From contig DFBK01000030.1 in the NCBI GenBank assembly GCA_002366595.1, positions 1 to 52,907 of the forward strand: a stretch of DNA of 52,907 nt, written 5' to 3'. The notes under the pieces are model-generated. The model was given only the letters and a program-made list of their open reading frames with translations, was not told where the DNA came from and did not search any database. The DNA is from Anaerolineales bacterium UBA3082 (GTDB lineage: Bacteria; Chloroflexota; Anaerolineae; UBA7937). This document shows positions 30,448 through 40,078 of the stretch, piece by piece (position 1 is the first letter of the stretch; every line of letters begins with the position of its first letter). Both the position numbers and the translations under genes were made by a program.

Positions 30448-31965
30448 ATGCTGGCGAAGGTGATGAGTTGCGCCGTGGTGGGGCTGGAGGGAGCCATCGT
30501 CCAGGTGGAGGTGGATATCTCTCCCGGACTCCCCGCTTTTACCATCGTCGGACTCCCCGATAAGGCCGTCCAGGAGTCTCGGGAGCGCGTCCGCGCGGCC
30601 ATCAAAAACTCAGGTTTCACCTTCCCCATGAAGCGGCTCACGGTGAACCTGGCCCCTGCCGACCTCCCTAAGCAGGGGCCAACCTACGACCTTCCCATCG
30701 CCGTAGGGATCCTCTGGGCCTCAGAGCAGGTCTTGTCCCTCTCCTCCTCTCTTTTCATCGGAGAACTCTCATTAGACGGAAGTGTGCGTCACGCCGATGG
30801 CATCCTTCCTATGGTGAGCGTGGCTAAGGCGGAAGGGTTCCAGCGGGTCTTCGTACCCCTATCCGATGCTCCGGAGGCCTCCCTCATGGGGGGTTTAGAG
30901 ATCATCCCTTTAGAGAGTCTCTTCCAGTTAGTGGCCCATCTCAACGGTTCGCAAGAGATCCCGGCAAATGAGGCCGATCCCGAGGTTTTGAGCGCCAAGG
31001 CACCTGAATACCCTATCGATTTCGCCGATGTGAGGGGTCAGGAGCATGTAAAGCGGGCCTTAGAGGTAGCGGCTGCTGGGGGCCACAATGTGCTGATGAG
31101 TGGGCCTCCCGGAGCGGGGAAGACCCTTCTGGCCCGGGCTCTACCCACCATCCTTCCCCAGATGAGTATCGATGAGGCGTTGGAGGTGACCAAGATCTAT
31201 AGCGTGCGGGGGCTTTTGCCGGAGGGAACGCCTCTCATCATGCAGAGGCCATTTAGGTCTCCTCATCATACCATCAGTCATGCTGGATTAGTAGGGGGAG
31301 GGAGCTGGCCCAAACCGGGGGAGATAAGCCTGGCTCATCGTGGGGTATTATTTCTAGATGAGTTACCGGAGTTTGGACATCGGGTGTTGGAGGTGATGAG
31401 GCAGCCGATGGAGGACCGGGTGGTGACCATCAGTCGGGCCAAGACCAGCATGACCTTTCCCGCCAACTTCATGTTGATCGGGGCTATGAACCCCTGTCCC
31501 TGTGGATATTTTGGGGATCCGGTGAGGGAATGCACCTGTAGTCCGGCCATAGTGACCCGTTATCAGAAGAGGCTTTCTGGCCCTCTATTGGATCGGATAG
31601 ACATCCATGTGGAGGTGCCTAGGGTAGAGTATGAGAAGTTGGCTAGTGATGTATCTTTGGAGACCTCGGAGTTGATCAGGGTGAGGGTGGAGGGGGCTAG
31701 GGAGAGGCAGAGGAGGAGGTTTGAGGGGACGCATCTTAGTTGCAATGCTGAGATGGGGCCTGGTGAGGTGAGGGAGTATTGTCGGCTTGATGATGCGGGG
31801 AGGAGTCTACTTAGGTCAGCGATGTACCAGTTACAGATGAGTGCCAGGGCCTTTCATCGCATCTTGAAGTTGGCTCGTACCATAGCGGACTTGGCTGGGG
31901 AAGAGGAGATCACCACCGCACATCTGGCGGAGGCTATTCAGTATCGGCCCCGGAGGCAGATGTGA
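30448..31965 (+). CDS. comM: ComM/YifB-type Mg-chelatase-like AAA+ ATPase
   Basis: A 505-residue protein. The ATG at 30448 gives the family-standard start MLAKVMSCAVVGLEGAIVQV; the longer frame adds only unrelated residues. It has the N-terminal ChlI-like domain (VDISPGLPAFTIVGLPDKAV, NLAPADLPKQGPTYDLPIA), then the AAA+ core with Walker A GPPGAGKTLLARALP, the insert PFRSPHHTISHAGLVGGG, Walker B VLFLDELPEF, sensor AMNPCPCGYFGDP, and the C-terminal RYQKRLSGPLLDRIDIHVEV. ComM is a hexameric helicase aiding branch migration during integration of DNA taken up by transformation. Together with comEA and comEC it supports a functional uptake route. No obvious operon partner. Confidence 0.93.
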   Translation: MLAKVMSCAVVGLEGAIVQVEVDISPGLPAFTIVGLPDKAVQESRERVRAAIKNSGFTFPMKRLTVNLAPADLPKQGPTYDLPIAVGILWASEQVLSLSSSLFIGELSLDGSVRHADGILPMVSVAKAEGFQRVFVPLSDAPEASLMGGLEIIPLESLFQLVAHLNGSQEIPANEADPEVLSAKAPEYPIDFADVRGQEHVKRALEVAAAGGHNVLMSGPPGAGKTLLARALPTILPQMSIDEALEVTKIYSVRGLLPEGTPLIMQRPFRSPHHTISHAGLVGGGSWPKPGEISLAHRGVLFLDELPEFGHRVLEVMRQPMEDRVVTISRAKTSMTFPANFMLIGAMNPCPCGYFGDPVRECTCSPAIVTRYQKRLSGPLLDRIDIHVEVPRVEYEKLASDVSLETSELIRVRVEGARERQRRRFEGTHLSCNAEMGPGEVREYCRLDDAGRSLLRSAMYQLQMSARAFHRILKLARTIADLAGEEEITTAHLAEAIQYRPRRQM

Positions 31966-32293
31966 GCAGGAATAGGCCCAGGTGCCTTTTGGTAGTCGCG
32001 TTCCCAGCAGGTGCTCGATGAATGGCTGAACGAGTCGTGAGTTTCGCTCAACCTTTCCCTGCTTGGCGATGTTTCCTGCTGAGTTGGCAGCATTATCTTA
32101 GGCGTTTTTCTCGCCTTACCAATGCCACTCTAGCAAATCATGTAAGGGAAACCAAGAGGTGTTCCTCAGATAAGCATGCTTATGTGGGGAAGGCTGAGAG
32201 GATCAGAAGATAGAGACGGAATCGATCGTCGGTCGACCCAGAGGCGAGCCGCAACAACCCATTGGTGAACACAAGCCCACCTACGCTCGACGA
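31966..32293. other. Intergenic stretch without recognised gene
   Basis: Between comM and the next promoter I find no frame with family similarity and no strong hairpin. A 63-codon plus-strand frame at 32022 has no ribosome site and no recognisable content. Confidence 0.5.
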
Positions 32294-32322
32294 TTGACGT
32301 CCAAAAATCCTTGGTATAGAAT
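32294..32322 (+). promoter_or_regulatory. Promoter upstream of the broken GAF sensor gene
   Basis: TTGACG (32294-32299), 17-bp spacer, TAGAAT (32317-32322), about 90 bp before the GTG start at 32412. Confidence 0.6.
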
Positions 32323-32411
32323 TTGACATGTGTTTCGCCTCTTCGTATTCCTTTCACACCATAGCGAGGTGGAATTGAGGGTCTGAGAGCGGAAGGGAGG
32401 GAAAAACCAAA

Positions 32412-33540
32412 GTGGGGGAGCCACCGTCGCTAAGAAGTCGCTTCAAGGGTATCAAGGTTAACAGGCATGTTGCGTTTGTTGTAGCCATGATAGCTGGGGT
32501 TGCTTTTGCCTATAGCAATGGCTCTTTCCCGCGCTGGTTATCCGCTCACTAGACATGCGATGCAACGCATCCTCTTCCTAATCCCCATCGGCTATGCGAC
32601 CCTCCAGTGTGGGCCTATCGGGGGCGCAATCACTCTCTTCCTGTCTGCCCTCATCATGATGCCCCGCGTTCTGCTTATATCCCCTACCCCGCTTGACGCT
32701 TTGAGCGAGGTAGGGGCTATCACCTTTGCTGGGGCTACACTAACCTGGCTAATTGACAAACTGGGTAAGGAAAGGCTAGAGCGTGAAAGAACGGCTCTTC
32801 GCCTACAAGCGACAGCAGAGGTTACCGGTCTTGTTAGCCGATCCTTGGATCTTCAGCAGGTCCTGCAGGAGACTCTAGATGCCATAGTAGGGCGACTAGA
32901 CCTGGGGCCTCGCGGTGGCGTCTTCTTACTGGATGAAGAAACTCAACTCCTTCACCTCAGGGGGCAGCATGGTCTTTCATCGGAGTTTGTGGCCCAGGAG
33001 GCCACCGTTGCCGTCGGAGAGTGCCTCTGCGGGCTAGCGGCCAGGTCGGGCGAAGTGATATGGTCAGCTTCCTGTCCTGACGATCCCAGGCATGCGAGAC
33101 AGGGAGAACTCTCTCCCCATTATCATCTGATCGTCCCCTTGAAGGCAAGAGAGAAGGTAGTGGGGGTAGCCTTCTTCTACCCTCGAAGGGCAGTGGATGC
33201 TGAAGAGATAAGGTTGTTCACCACCATAGGTGGGCAGATTGGCATGGCGATTGAGAACGCCTGTTTATACGAGCGGACTGATGAGCAACTGGCCAAACGG
33301 GTCCGAGAGCTGGCTCTACTGAGAGAGATTGCCCAAATCACCGGTCGGTCCCTGGCGCTGAATGATATGCTCAACGCGTGTCTGGATATTGTTCTAGAGT
33401 TCTGGCAAGCCGGTAAATCCGCAATTCATCTCTTGAACGAGAGAACTGGAATGTGGCATCTGGTATGCCACCGGGGGCTTTCTACTGAACTGGTTCAATA
33501 TATCAAAGAAGTGCCTCTGACGCGGGGATTCTTAGGCTAG
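32412..33540 (+). pseudogene. Truncated, frameshifted GAF-domain sensor protein
   Basis: A GTG at 32412 after GGAAGGGAGGG opens a frame (MGEPPSLRSRFKGIKVNRHV, then a membrane helix FVVAMIAGVAFAYSNG) that stops at about 32550. Similar membrane sequence continues in another frame (LIPIGYATLQCGPIGGAITL), so one frameshift lies near 32510-32560. The second frame carries four helices in total, a coiled linker (LGKERLERERTALRLQATAE), a full GAF domain (about 110-245, ending GGQIGMAIENACLYERTDEQ) and the start of a second GAF domain, then ends abruptly at 33540 (LTRGFLG-stop). The histidine kinase or phosphatase domain expected after such an array is missing. It is a decayed signal-transduction gene heading a stretch of other fragments. 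Confidence 0.75.
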
Positions 33541-33557
33541 AGAAAGGGCTGGGTGAA

Positions 33558-33695
33558 ATGCAACTTGAGCAGAGCTCGTCCTTTGCAAGGCTCTTCAGAT
33601 TCCTAGTATATTTTCCCATTCTCCTAGTGATCATTCGGTTATGGGCGGGATGTGCCTCGCCTGGAACGACGCTAACCCCGACATCTCTGCCGTGA
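33558..33695 (+). pseudogene. Lipoprotein N-terminal fragment
   Basis: A 45-codon frame (MQLEQSSSFARLFRFLVYFP...) with a hydrophobic stretch FPILLVIIRLW and a lipobox-like WAGC, followed by a Thr/Pro stretch SPGTTLTPTSLP and a stop. This is a lipoprotein signal with the beginning of the usual linker but no mature domain. It most likely remains from a deleted exported protein. Confidence 0.55.
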
Positions 33696-33702
33696 CACGG
33701 CG

Positions 33703-34129
33703 GGCGATGCCTTTAGAGGGAAGATTCTAAAGGGAAGCTGGTTTTGGAAACTGAGGCACGTGAAGTGGCTATTTCTGGCTAGTCTGCTGGTCTATCTCTT
33801 CCTAATTCCTGGCCTTTTCCAGGTCTCTCACCACCAGGAAATACATCTACCTTTTCTCGGTGGCCAATATAGGAATCTGCTTCGCCAGTTTGCTGGTTAT
33901 CCCCTGGACCGGCAATAATTCCTATTGCCGGTTTCTTGGCCCTTGGGGAGCCTTGTACGGACTCATCTTCGTCTGGATTCCCAAGTATCGCAAGCAAATA
34001 CTCGTGGGAGAGGTGGCCGAGTATGCCAAGGAGGTATTTCGGCGGAGGGTTCCCCTGGCTGAGGCAGCAGCTATGGGGGGAGTTGTGGGGACGACGGGTA
34101 TTTCGTTTGATCTGTGGGAGATCAAGTGA
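33703..34129 (+). pseudogene. Remnant of a NapH-like membrane ferredoxin
   Basis: Two frames together read like a NapH-type protein: first GDAFRGKILKGSWFWKLRHV and KWLFLASLLVYLFLIPGLF, then, after a shift near 33830, RKYIYLFSVANIGICFASLL and NNSYCRFLGPWGALYGLIFV. The family motif is CRxxCPxGAL; here the second Cys is Gly and only one of the two expected motifs is present. The end (RRVPLAEAAAMGGVVGTTGI) has no FeS cysteines. With the lipoprotein and GAF fragments it appears to be a dead electron-transfer operon, related in type to the intact gene at 28202. Confidence 0.6.
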
Positions 34130-34515
34130 CAACTGACATAATCAGACGATACATCATCTATCAAAGGGACCAAGCTGGTCAACTAAAGCTGTGGGGGTAG
34201 GCCCAAAGCCCTGTAGCTTGCTGCGGGGTTCTCTACTGCAGCCAGAGGATGTGGCCTGGATTGAGAAGGGGGTGAACTATCTAGATGATCAACCGATTTC
34301 GATGGAGTTGATACAGGCCGTAGCCGCGTAAGGGGTTGACCAAAGGGGGTTGAGAGGGTAGGATATGCCTGGCCAATTTGCACCATTTGTCGGACACACC
34401 GATCTAGGCTTTTGGAGAGGGATAACGCGGAGGAGTTCAGCGATCTCTATGATCTGATGGTTAGTTGTCTTACCCTTCGAATGGTGTGTTGAGATTCGCC
34501 CGAGTGCTCTCGACC
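34130..34515. other. Region without intact gene; short coding-like remnant
   Basis: Only one coding-like piece is seen: 34227-34331 (plus strand) reads GSLLQPEDVAWIEKGVNYLD and ends MELIQAVAA-stop. It has no start and no family assignment. The rest shows no hairpin, repeat or frame that I can support. It separates the decayed plus-strand genes from the minus-strand Mo-hydroxylase operon. Confidence 0.4.
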
Positions 34516-37257
34516 CTATCGTTGTAGGGCCGAGAGCAACCTCTCCGGGGTGGCTGGCAGCGTGAGGACCCGGATTCCACAGGCGCAGTATATAGCGTTA
34601 ATAATCGCTGGCGCAGTAGGGATGGAGGTGATCTCTCCAACTCCTTTCGCCCCGAACGGCCCTTCAGCCGTTCTCTCTTCTACAATTATGGGTACTACCT
34701 CAGGCATCTCCTTGACCCGAGGGATCTTGTACTTGGCCAAGTTAGCGTTTCGTACAAACCCTTCTTCAACCTGCAACTCTTCGCTCAAGGCGAAGCCCAT
34801 CCCCATGGCTACACCACCCTCCAGTTGGCCAGCGATGGCTAGAGGGTTGATGGCTCGACCCACGTCGTGAGCGGCGATGACCTTCAGCACCTTCACCCCT
34901 CCCGTTTTCGTGTCCACCTCTACCAAGGCGGCTTGCGTGGCGTAGCCATAGGCGAAGTGGTCATCGCCCGGCTCGCCTAAGGGAGTCGTTGCTGGCGGCT
35001 TGTAGACATACTCACTGGAGAGGTCCCGGCCCTCCTGCCTTGCCCGGACGATGGCTTCTTCAAAAGGCATGCCCCTTCCATTAGGGGCTATAATCTGTCC
35101 CTCAGCAAAGGTCAGCTCATGGGGAGAAACCTTCAATGCCCGGGCCACGGCCCTTGCTAACTCTTCCCGGACTCCCTGAGCCGCAAAACGTACCGCATTG
35201 CCGGTGATAAAGGTCTGGCGCGAAGCGACGGTTGGGCCTCCATCTAGAGTGCGCTGCGTGTCGCCCACCACCAGGTCAACCCTCTCGTAGGGAACACCAA
35301 GTATCTCAGCGGCGATCTGGGCCGCGATGCCGACTAATCCCTGTCCCACCTCCGACCCGCCAATTCGGACCACGACTCGTCCCTCTTCGGTTATGTCCAC
35401 CCCTGCGCCGGCTGTATCTGGCAGTCCCCCACCAAGCCCTACGTTCTTCAAGCAGCAAGCGAATCCCCAACCTCGACGCTTGTGAGGTGCGGAAGGGGTT
35501 AGCACACCGGCCCCCAACTCCCGCACTTTCGCCTCTACTCGGTCAATGGTCTTCAATAGCCCCACACTTTCCCTCAGGCGTTGCCCTGTCGCCGTGACGG
35601 ATCCCACTCTCAGACCATTAAGCCGCCGTAGTTCCAAGGGATCAACGCCCAACCCCTCGGCTAAAATGTCCATGTGGCTCTCGATGGCGAAGATCGCCTG
35701 CGGCACACCGAAACCACGCATGGCTCCCGCCGGTGGGTTGTTGGTGTAGACAGCATAGCAATCGATCTTCACATTAGGTACTTCGTAGGGGCCTGCACAG
35801 TGGGTCGCGGTGCGGGTCATCACCGGCTCGCTGAGACTGGCATACGCACCAGCATCGCCCCAGATAGTGGCTTCAACAGCGGTTAGATTCCCCTCCGGGG
35901 TTGCTCCCACTCTTAGGCGGATGGTGGTGGCGTGTCTCTTGGGATGAACCCTAATCGACTCTTCACGGGTAAAGACCAGTTTCACGGGACGGCGGGTATA
36001 CGAAGCCAGAAGAGCGGTAGGGATTTGAACGGTGATATCTTCCTTTCCGCCGAAGGCCCCTCCAACCGCCGTCTGGATGACACGCACCTTCTCCTCAGGA
36101 ATGCTTAGAGCGGCGGCCACTTCCTTGCGATCGGCAAAGGGGATCTGGGAGCCGACATAGATGGTCACATTATCATCCTCGTCAACGATCCCTACCCCGG
36201 CTTCTGGCTCTAGGTAGGCGTGCTCGATGAAGGGGGTATGGTACTCCCTTTCCACGATCACGTCGGCTTCAGCGAAGCCCCTCTCTATGTCGCCCTTCCG
36301 CACCTTGATATGCTTGAGCAAATTGCCGTCCTCGTGCACCGGGGGAGCGCCTTCCGCTAGCGCTTCTGCGGGTGAAAACACCCCGGGCAAGGGCTCATAC
36401 TCTACCCTGATCAATTTCAAAGCTTCTTCGGCTATCTCTTCTGTTTCCGCGGCCACCAAGGCTAACCCATCACCTGTGTAGCGCACCTTATCATAGGCCA
36501 GGGTTGGCCAATCGGCACGGATCGTTCCATGATGCTTTGACCCGGGGATATCCTCCGCCGTCAAGACTGCTGCCACCCCGGGGAGCGCTTTAGCCCTGCT
36601 GGTGTCGATGCGCTTGATCTGAGCATGAGGGTATTCGCTACGCAGAACCTTAGCGTGTAGCATCCCCTCGAAGTATAGATCGGCGGCGAAGACCGCTTCT
36701 CCGATGGCCTTGGCCCGTGCATCAGGCCGGGCCAGGGGGAGTCCGATGGCATGAAGGGGCGGAGACGTCCCCTCTGGCATCTCAAAAGCAACCTCACCAG
36801 TGGCCGCTTTCTCCACGGCTCGAACGATGCTGATGTAGCCCGTGCAGCGGCAAAGGTTGGGAGTTAGGGCGGAGATTACCTCCTCCCGCGTGGGCTGTGG
36901 ATTGGAATCTAAGAGGGCCTTGGCAGCCATGATCATCCCCGGGGTACAGAAGCCACACTGGATCGCTCCTTGTTCGATGAAAGCCCTCTGAAGCGGATGA
37001 AGCTGCCCATTCTTGGCCAGTCCTTCAATGGTTTCGATCCTCGCGCCGTCAGTGCGAATAGCCTTGGTGATGCAAGACCGCACCGCCCTCCCGTTTAAGA
37101 TCACTGCGCATGCCCCGCAGTGGCCTTGGCCACATCCGTTTTTGGTGCCGGCGAGATGCAACTGATCCCGCAGGACGTCGAGGAGCATCATCTCTTTGGA
37201 GACGACCACCTGGTAAGATCTATCATTTATGTTAAGTTTAATCGTCTCTTGTTTCAT
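34516..37257 (-). CDS. MOP-type molybdenum hydroxylase, 2Fe-2S domain fused to Mo-binding domain
   Basis: A 913-residue protein. The ATG at 37257 (MKQETIKLNINDRSYQVVV) starts at the first strand of the 2Fe-2S domain; a longer frame adds 27 unrelated residues. The first 155 residues hold the plant-type cluster (CGQGHCGACAVILNGRAVRSC) and the second cluster (CGFCTPGM...CRCTGY). The Mo-binding part follows from about 170: AIGEAVFAADLYFEGMLHAK, AVGGAFGGKEDITVQ, AMRGFGVPQAIFAIE and, near the end, GPFGAKGVGEI with the catalytic Glu. This FeS-plus-Mo single-chain layout without FAD is that of Desulfovibrio aldehyde oxidoreductase (MOP, about 907 residues) and of XdhD. It would hydroxylate an aldehyde or purine in the cytoplasm. 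It follows the other Mo-hydroxylase genes by 120 bp on the same strand. Confidence 0.9.
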   Translation of the reverse strand: MKQETIKLNINDRSYQVVVSKEMMLLDVLRDQLHLAGTKNGCGQGHCGACAVILNGRAVRSCITKAIRTDGARIETIEGLAKNGQLHPLQRAFIEQGAIQCGFCTPGMIMAAKALLDSNPQPTREEVISALTPNLCRCTGYISIVRAVEKAATGEVAFEMPEGTSPPLHAIGLPLARPDARAKAIGEAVFAADLYFEGMLHAKVLRSEYPHAQIKRIDTSRAKALPGVAAVLTAEDIPGSKHHGTIRADWPTLAYDKVRYTGDGLALVAAETEEIAEEALKLIRVEYEPLPGVFSPAEALAEGAPPVHEDGNLLKHIKVRKGDIERGFAEADVIVEREYHTPFIEHAYLEPEAGVGIVDEDDNVTIYVGSQIPFADRKEVAAALSIPEEKVRVIQTAVGGAFGGKEDITVQIPTALLASYTRRPVKLVFTREESIRVHPKRHATTIRLRVGATPEGNLTAVEATIWGDAGAYASLSEPVMTRTATHCAGPYEVPNVKIDCYAVYTNNPPAGAMRGFGVPQAIFAIESHMDILAEGLGVDPLELRRLNGLRVGSVTATGQRLRESVGLLKTIDRVEAKVRELGAGVLTPSAPHKRRGWGFACCLKNVGLGGGLPDTAGAGVDITEEGRVVVRIGGSEVGQGLVGIAAQIAAEILGVPYERVDLVVGDTQRTLDGGPTVASRQTFITGNAVRFAAQGVREELARAVARALKVSPHELTFAEGQIIAPNGRGMPFEEAIVRARQEGRDLSSEYVYKPPATTPLGEPGDDHFAYGYATQAALVEVDTKTGGVKVLKVIAAHDVGRAINPLAIAGQLEGGVAMGMGFALSEELQVEEGFVRNANLAKYKIPRVKEMPEVVPIIVEERTAEGPFGAKGVGEITSIPTAPAIINAIYCACGIRVLTLPATPERLLSALQR

Positions 37258-37376
37258 AGATCTTCCTCTCGCTCTCAGATATTCAACCAGAATGTCGGCT
37301 CGAGGAGAGGGATCACAGCCCAGACAACCTGGAGACACTCATGGGCACGACGCCTCTCCTGGTCGCAATACTCCCC

Positions 37377-39599
37377 TTACGATTTGCTCTGCATGGCACG
37401 CCACACTTTCTCGGCGGTAGCCGGGAGGTTATCGATCCAGACCCCCACCGCATCGTGGATGGCGGAAAGGATGGCCGGCGCAGTAGGCAAGGTGGTCATC
37501 TCCCCCACCCCCTTGGCCCCGAAAGGGCCGGTAGGGTCGGGCACCTCGACAATGATTGTCTCCAGTTCATGAGGCATGTCCGCCGTGGTGGGGATATGGT
37601 ACTCGCTGAAGCGACGGGTCTTGACCAGCCCCTCCTTTTGGATGAACTCCTCGGTGAGGGCGTAGCCCAGGCCCATATGCACCCCCCCACCAGCCTGCCC
37701 CTTCACCATCCCCGGGTTTATCGCCTTCCCCACATCCTGAGCGGCCCAGACCTCGAGCACCTCCGTCTCCCCGGTCTCTACATCCACCTCCACCAGGGCG
37801 ATCTGGGCTGCGTAGCCGTAACTGATATGAGGGTCGCACATGCCTGTCTCGGGGTCATAGGGAGTGGTAGGCCTGACGCTGCGTCCATGGTATTCATATT
37901 TGCCGACCACGTGTTTCTCCCCTGTCTCATCCCTCAACGCCGCTTCCCGTTTGTGCAGCGCTTCCTGGCAGGCGCGCATGACCGCGTTGCCTGAGATGTA
38001 GACATGACGGGATGCTGACGAGCTACCAGCGTCGGGGACCACAGAGGTATCTACTAAGGCCACCCGAACCTTTGCATAATCGATCCCCAGCGCCTCGGCG
38101 GCGATCTGGGCCAAAGCGGTGTGAGAGCCCTCCCCTACCTCAGAGGCGCCAACCTTCACTAGGGCGCGCACGATCTCGCCCGACTCATCAAAGGCAAGTT
38201 CCACAACAGCCCCGGTCTTATCATCGAAGCCGAAGGAGTAGCCCACATTCTTGTAACCACAGGCCACCCCTATTCCTCTTCGCCTATAGGGAGCCGAGGG
38301 GGTGCCCAAATCGGGCTTGATCCAGTGGCCCCCTTCCTCCCGCCAGCCCGAGGCCAACGCCGCTTGGCGTAAGGTCTCCTTTATCCCTACCCCCTTAGGC
38401 ATGGGGTTCCCAGTCAGAGCGATGGAGCCATCCTCCAGCAAGTTCTTCATCCTGAGCTCCACCGGATCCATCCCTAGCGCTTCGGCCAACTTGTTCATTT
38501 GAGTCTCATAGGCTACCGGGGGCTGGGTCGAGCCAAAGCCCCGCATGGCCATAGTGACGGCGTTATTGGTGTACACCGTGTAGGCATCTACTTTGGCGTT
38601 AGGCACTATGTAGGGCCCAGCAGCAAAACTAGCCGAGTTGGAAAGCACCGCCACACTCGTGGAGGCATAGGCTCCCGCATCGGAGATCAACTCGATCTCT
38701 ACGGCGGTCAACTTGCCGTCCCTGGTAGCCCCAGTTCTATATTTCATATAGTAAGGATGGCGCTTGCCCGTGTTTCGGATCGACTCCTCTCGGTCGAAAA
38801 CCATCTTCACTGGTCGGCGGACGCAGTAAGCACAAAGGGCCAACAGGTGTTGGATATACATATCCTCCCGTCCACCGAAGGCTCCGCCAATGGCGGGCAC
38901 GATCTCCCGCACCCCATCTAGGGGCAAATCCAACATATGGGAGATCTGGTGAAGGTCATCGTGGGACCATTGAGCGGCCGCGATGACCGTCACCCGCCCC
39001 TGCTCGTCGATATACCCCACTCCGGCTTCGGGCTGCATATAGGCGTGCTCCACGTGAGGGGTGAAGTAGTAACTTTCGATCACCACATCTGCCTTAGCGA
39101 ACCCTTTCTCTATATCCCCTTTGCGTATCTTGATATGCTTGAGGATGTTGCTATCGCCCCGCTCCTCATGGATCAAGGGCGCATCTGGCTTCATCGCCTC
39201 GCGGGGGTCGCTTACCACCGGTAGAGGCTCATACTCCACCCGCACCCGTTGGCAGGCCTCCTGGGCTATCTTTTCGCTCTCCGCGATGACGATGGCTATC
39301 CGGTCCCCAAGCCAACGCACCTTTTTCCCCTCCCCCACCAGCATCGGCTGATCCATGATGTTAATCCCATACTCGTTCACCGGCACATCCTTGCTGGTGA
39401 GGACCGCCACCACACCGGGCAACGCCTCTGCTGGGCTAATATCTATCTTCAAGACGCGAGCGTGGGGGTATTCACTCCACACCACTTTGGCGTAGAGTTG
39501 ACCCTCCATGTTGAAATCCTGGGGGAACTTCCGCTGTCCTCTCACCTTAGTTGCGGCGTCTATCTTGGGCACGCTTTCTCCCACGACCTTGTTGCTCAT
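37377..39599 (-). CDS. Xanthine dehydrogenase family Mo-binding subunit
   Basis: A 740-residue catalytic subunit. Marks: SVPKIDAATKVRGQRKFPQD at the N-terminus, SEYPHARVLKIDISPAEALP, PAIGGAFGGREDMY, AMRGFGSTQPPVAYETQMNK, GYGYAAQIALVEV-type segments (SYGYAAQIALVEVDVETGE) and the catalytic Glu in GPFGAKGVGEMTTLP. The molybdenum centre hydroxylates heterocycles or aldehydes with water as oxygen source. It overlaps the 2Fe-2S subunit gene stop by 4 nt, and an FAD subunit gene precedes that, giving a complete three-subunit enzyme in the order FAD, 2Fe-2S, Mo. Substrate cannot be fixed: xanthine is favoured by the nucleoside transporter nearby, but 4-hydroxybenzoyl-CoA or CO-type relatives share these motifs. 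Confidence 0.9.
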   Translation of the reverse strand: MSNKVVGESVPKIDAATKVRGQRKFPQDFNMEGQLYAKVVWSEYPHARVLKIDISPAEALPGVVAVLTSKDVPVNEYGINIMDQPMLVGEGKKVRWLGDRIAIVIAESEKIAQEACQRVRVEYEPLPVVSDPREAMKPDAPLIHEERGDSNILKHIKIRKGDIEKGFAKADVVIESYYFTPHVEHAYMQPEAGVGYIDEQGRVTVIAAAQWSHDDLHQISHMLDLPLDGVREIVPAIGGAFGGREDMYIQHLLALCAYCVRRPVKMVFDREESIRNTGKRHPYYMKYRTGATRDGKLTAVEIELISDAGAYASTSVAVLSNSASFAAGPYIVPNAKVDAYTVYTNNAVTMAMRGFGSTQPPVAYETQMNKLAEALGMDPVELRMKNLLEDGSIALTGNPMPKGVGIKETLRQAALASGWREEGGHWIKPDLGTPSAPYRRRGIGVACGYKNVGYSFGFDDKTGAVVELAFDESGEIVRALVKVGASEVGEGSHTALAQIAAEALGIDYAKVRVALVDTSVVPDAGSSSASRHVYISGNAVMRACQEALHKREAALRDETGEKHVVGKYEYHGRSVRPTTPYDPETGMCDPHISYGYAAQIALVEVDVETGETEVLEVWAAQDVGKAINPGMVKGQAGGGVHMGLGYALTEEFIQKEGLVKTRRFSEYHIPTTADMPHELETIIVEVPDPTGPFGAKGVGEMTTLPTAPAILSAIHDAVGVWIDNLPATAEKVWRAMQSKS

Positions 39600-40078
39600 T
39601 CCGGGCCTCCCCTCTCCGCCAGCCGCTCACAGGCCAACTCGATCGCCCCTATGATCTGATAGTAGCCGGTGCAACGGCATAGGTTGCCAGAGATCCCCTC
39701 TTTGATCTCTTTCCGGGTAGGGTGAGGGTTTTCGTCCAACAGAGCCTTGGCAGAGATGACCATGCCCGGGATGCAATAGCCACATTGGGGGGCTGTCCTA
39801 TCTACGAACGCCTGCTGAATCGCATCCAGCCGGTTATCCTGCCCCAACCCCTCGATAGTGATCACCTCTCGCCCCTGGGCTTTAAGGGCCGGATAGATAC
39901 AGGAATCTACGGCTCTGCCATCCACCAATACGGTGCAAGCCCCGCACTCCCCCTCCCCGCAAGAGATCTTGGTGCCGATCAACCCCAACTTATCACGCAA
40001 AACGTTAGCCAATAGATCTCCAGGCTCAACATCAATGGTGACCTCTTGACCGTTCAAGATCATCTTAAGAGTTGGCAT
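39596..40078 (-). CDS. Xanthine dehydrogenase family 2Fe-2S subunit
   Basis: A 160-residue electron-transfer subunit. The ATG at 40078 (MPTLKMILNGQEVTIDVEPG) is preceded by AGGAGGGCGAAG inside the end of the FAD subunit gene, overlapping it by 14 nt. First cluster: CGEGECGACTVLVDGRAVDSC. Second cluster: CGYCIPGMVIS...CRCTGYYQI. It carries electrons from the Mo site to FAD. All eight cysteines are present. The gene product resembles the first domain of the fused protein at 34516-37257. Confidence 0.92.
   Translation of the reverse strand: MPTLKMILNGQEVTIDVEPGDLLANVLRDKLGLIGTKISCGEGECGACTVLVDGRAVDSCIYPALKAQGREVITIEGLGQDNRLDAIQQAFVDRTAPQCGYCIPGMVISAKALLDENPHPTRKEIKEGISGNLCRCTGYYQIIGAIELACERLAERGGPE

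Noticed and set aside
30075..30641. 188-codon minus-strand frame at the start of comM
   Set aside because: It overlaps the well-conserved comM start on the other strand and has no recognisable content.
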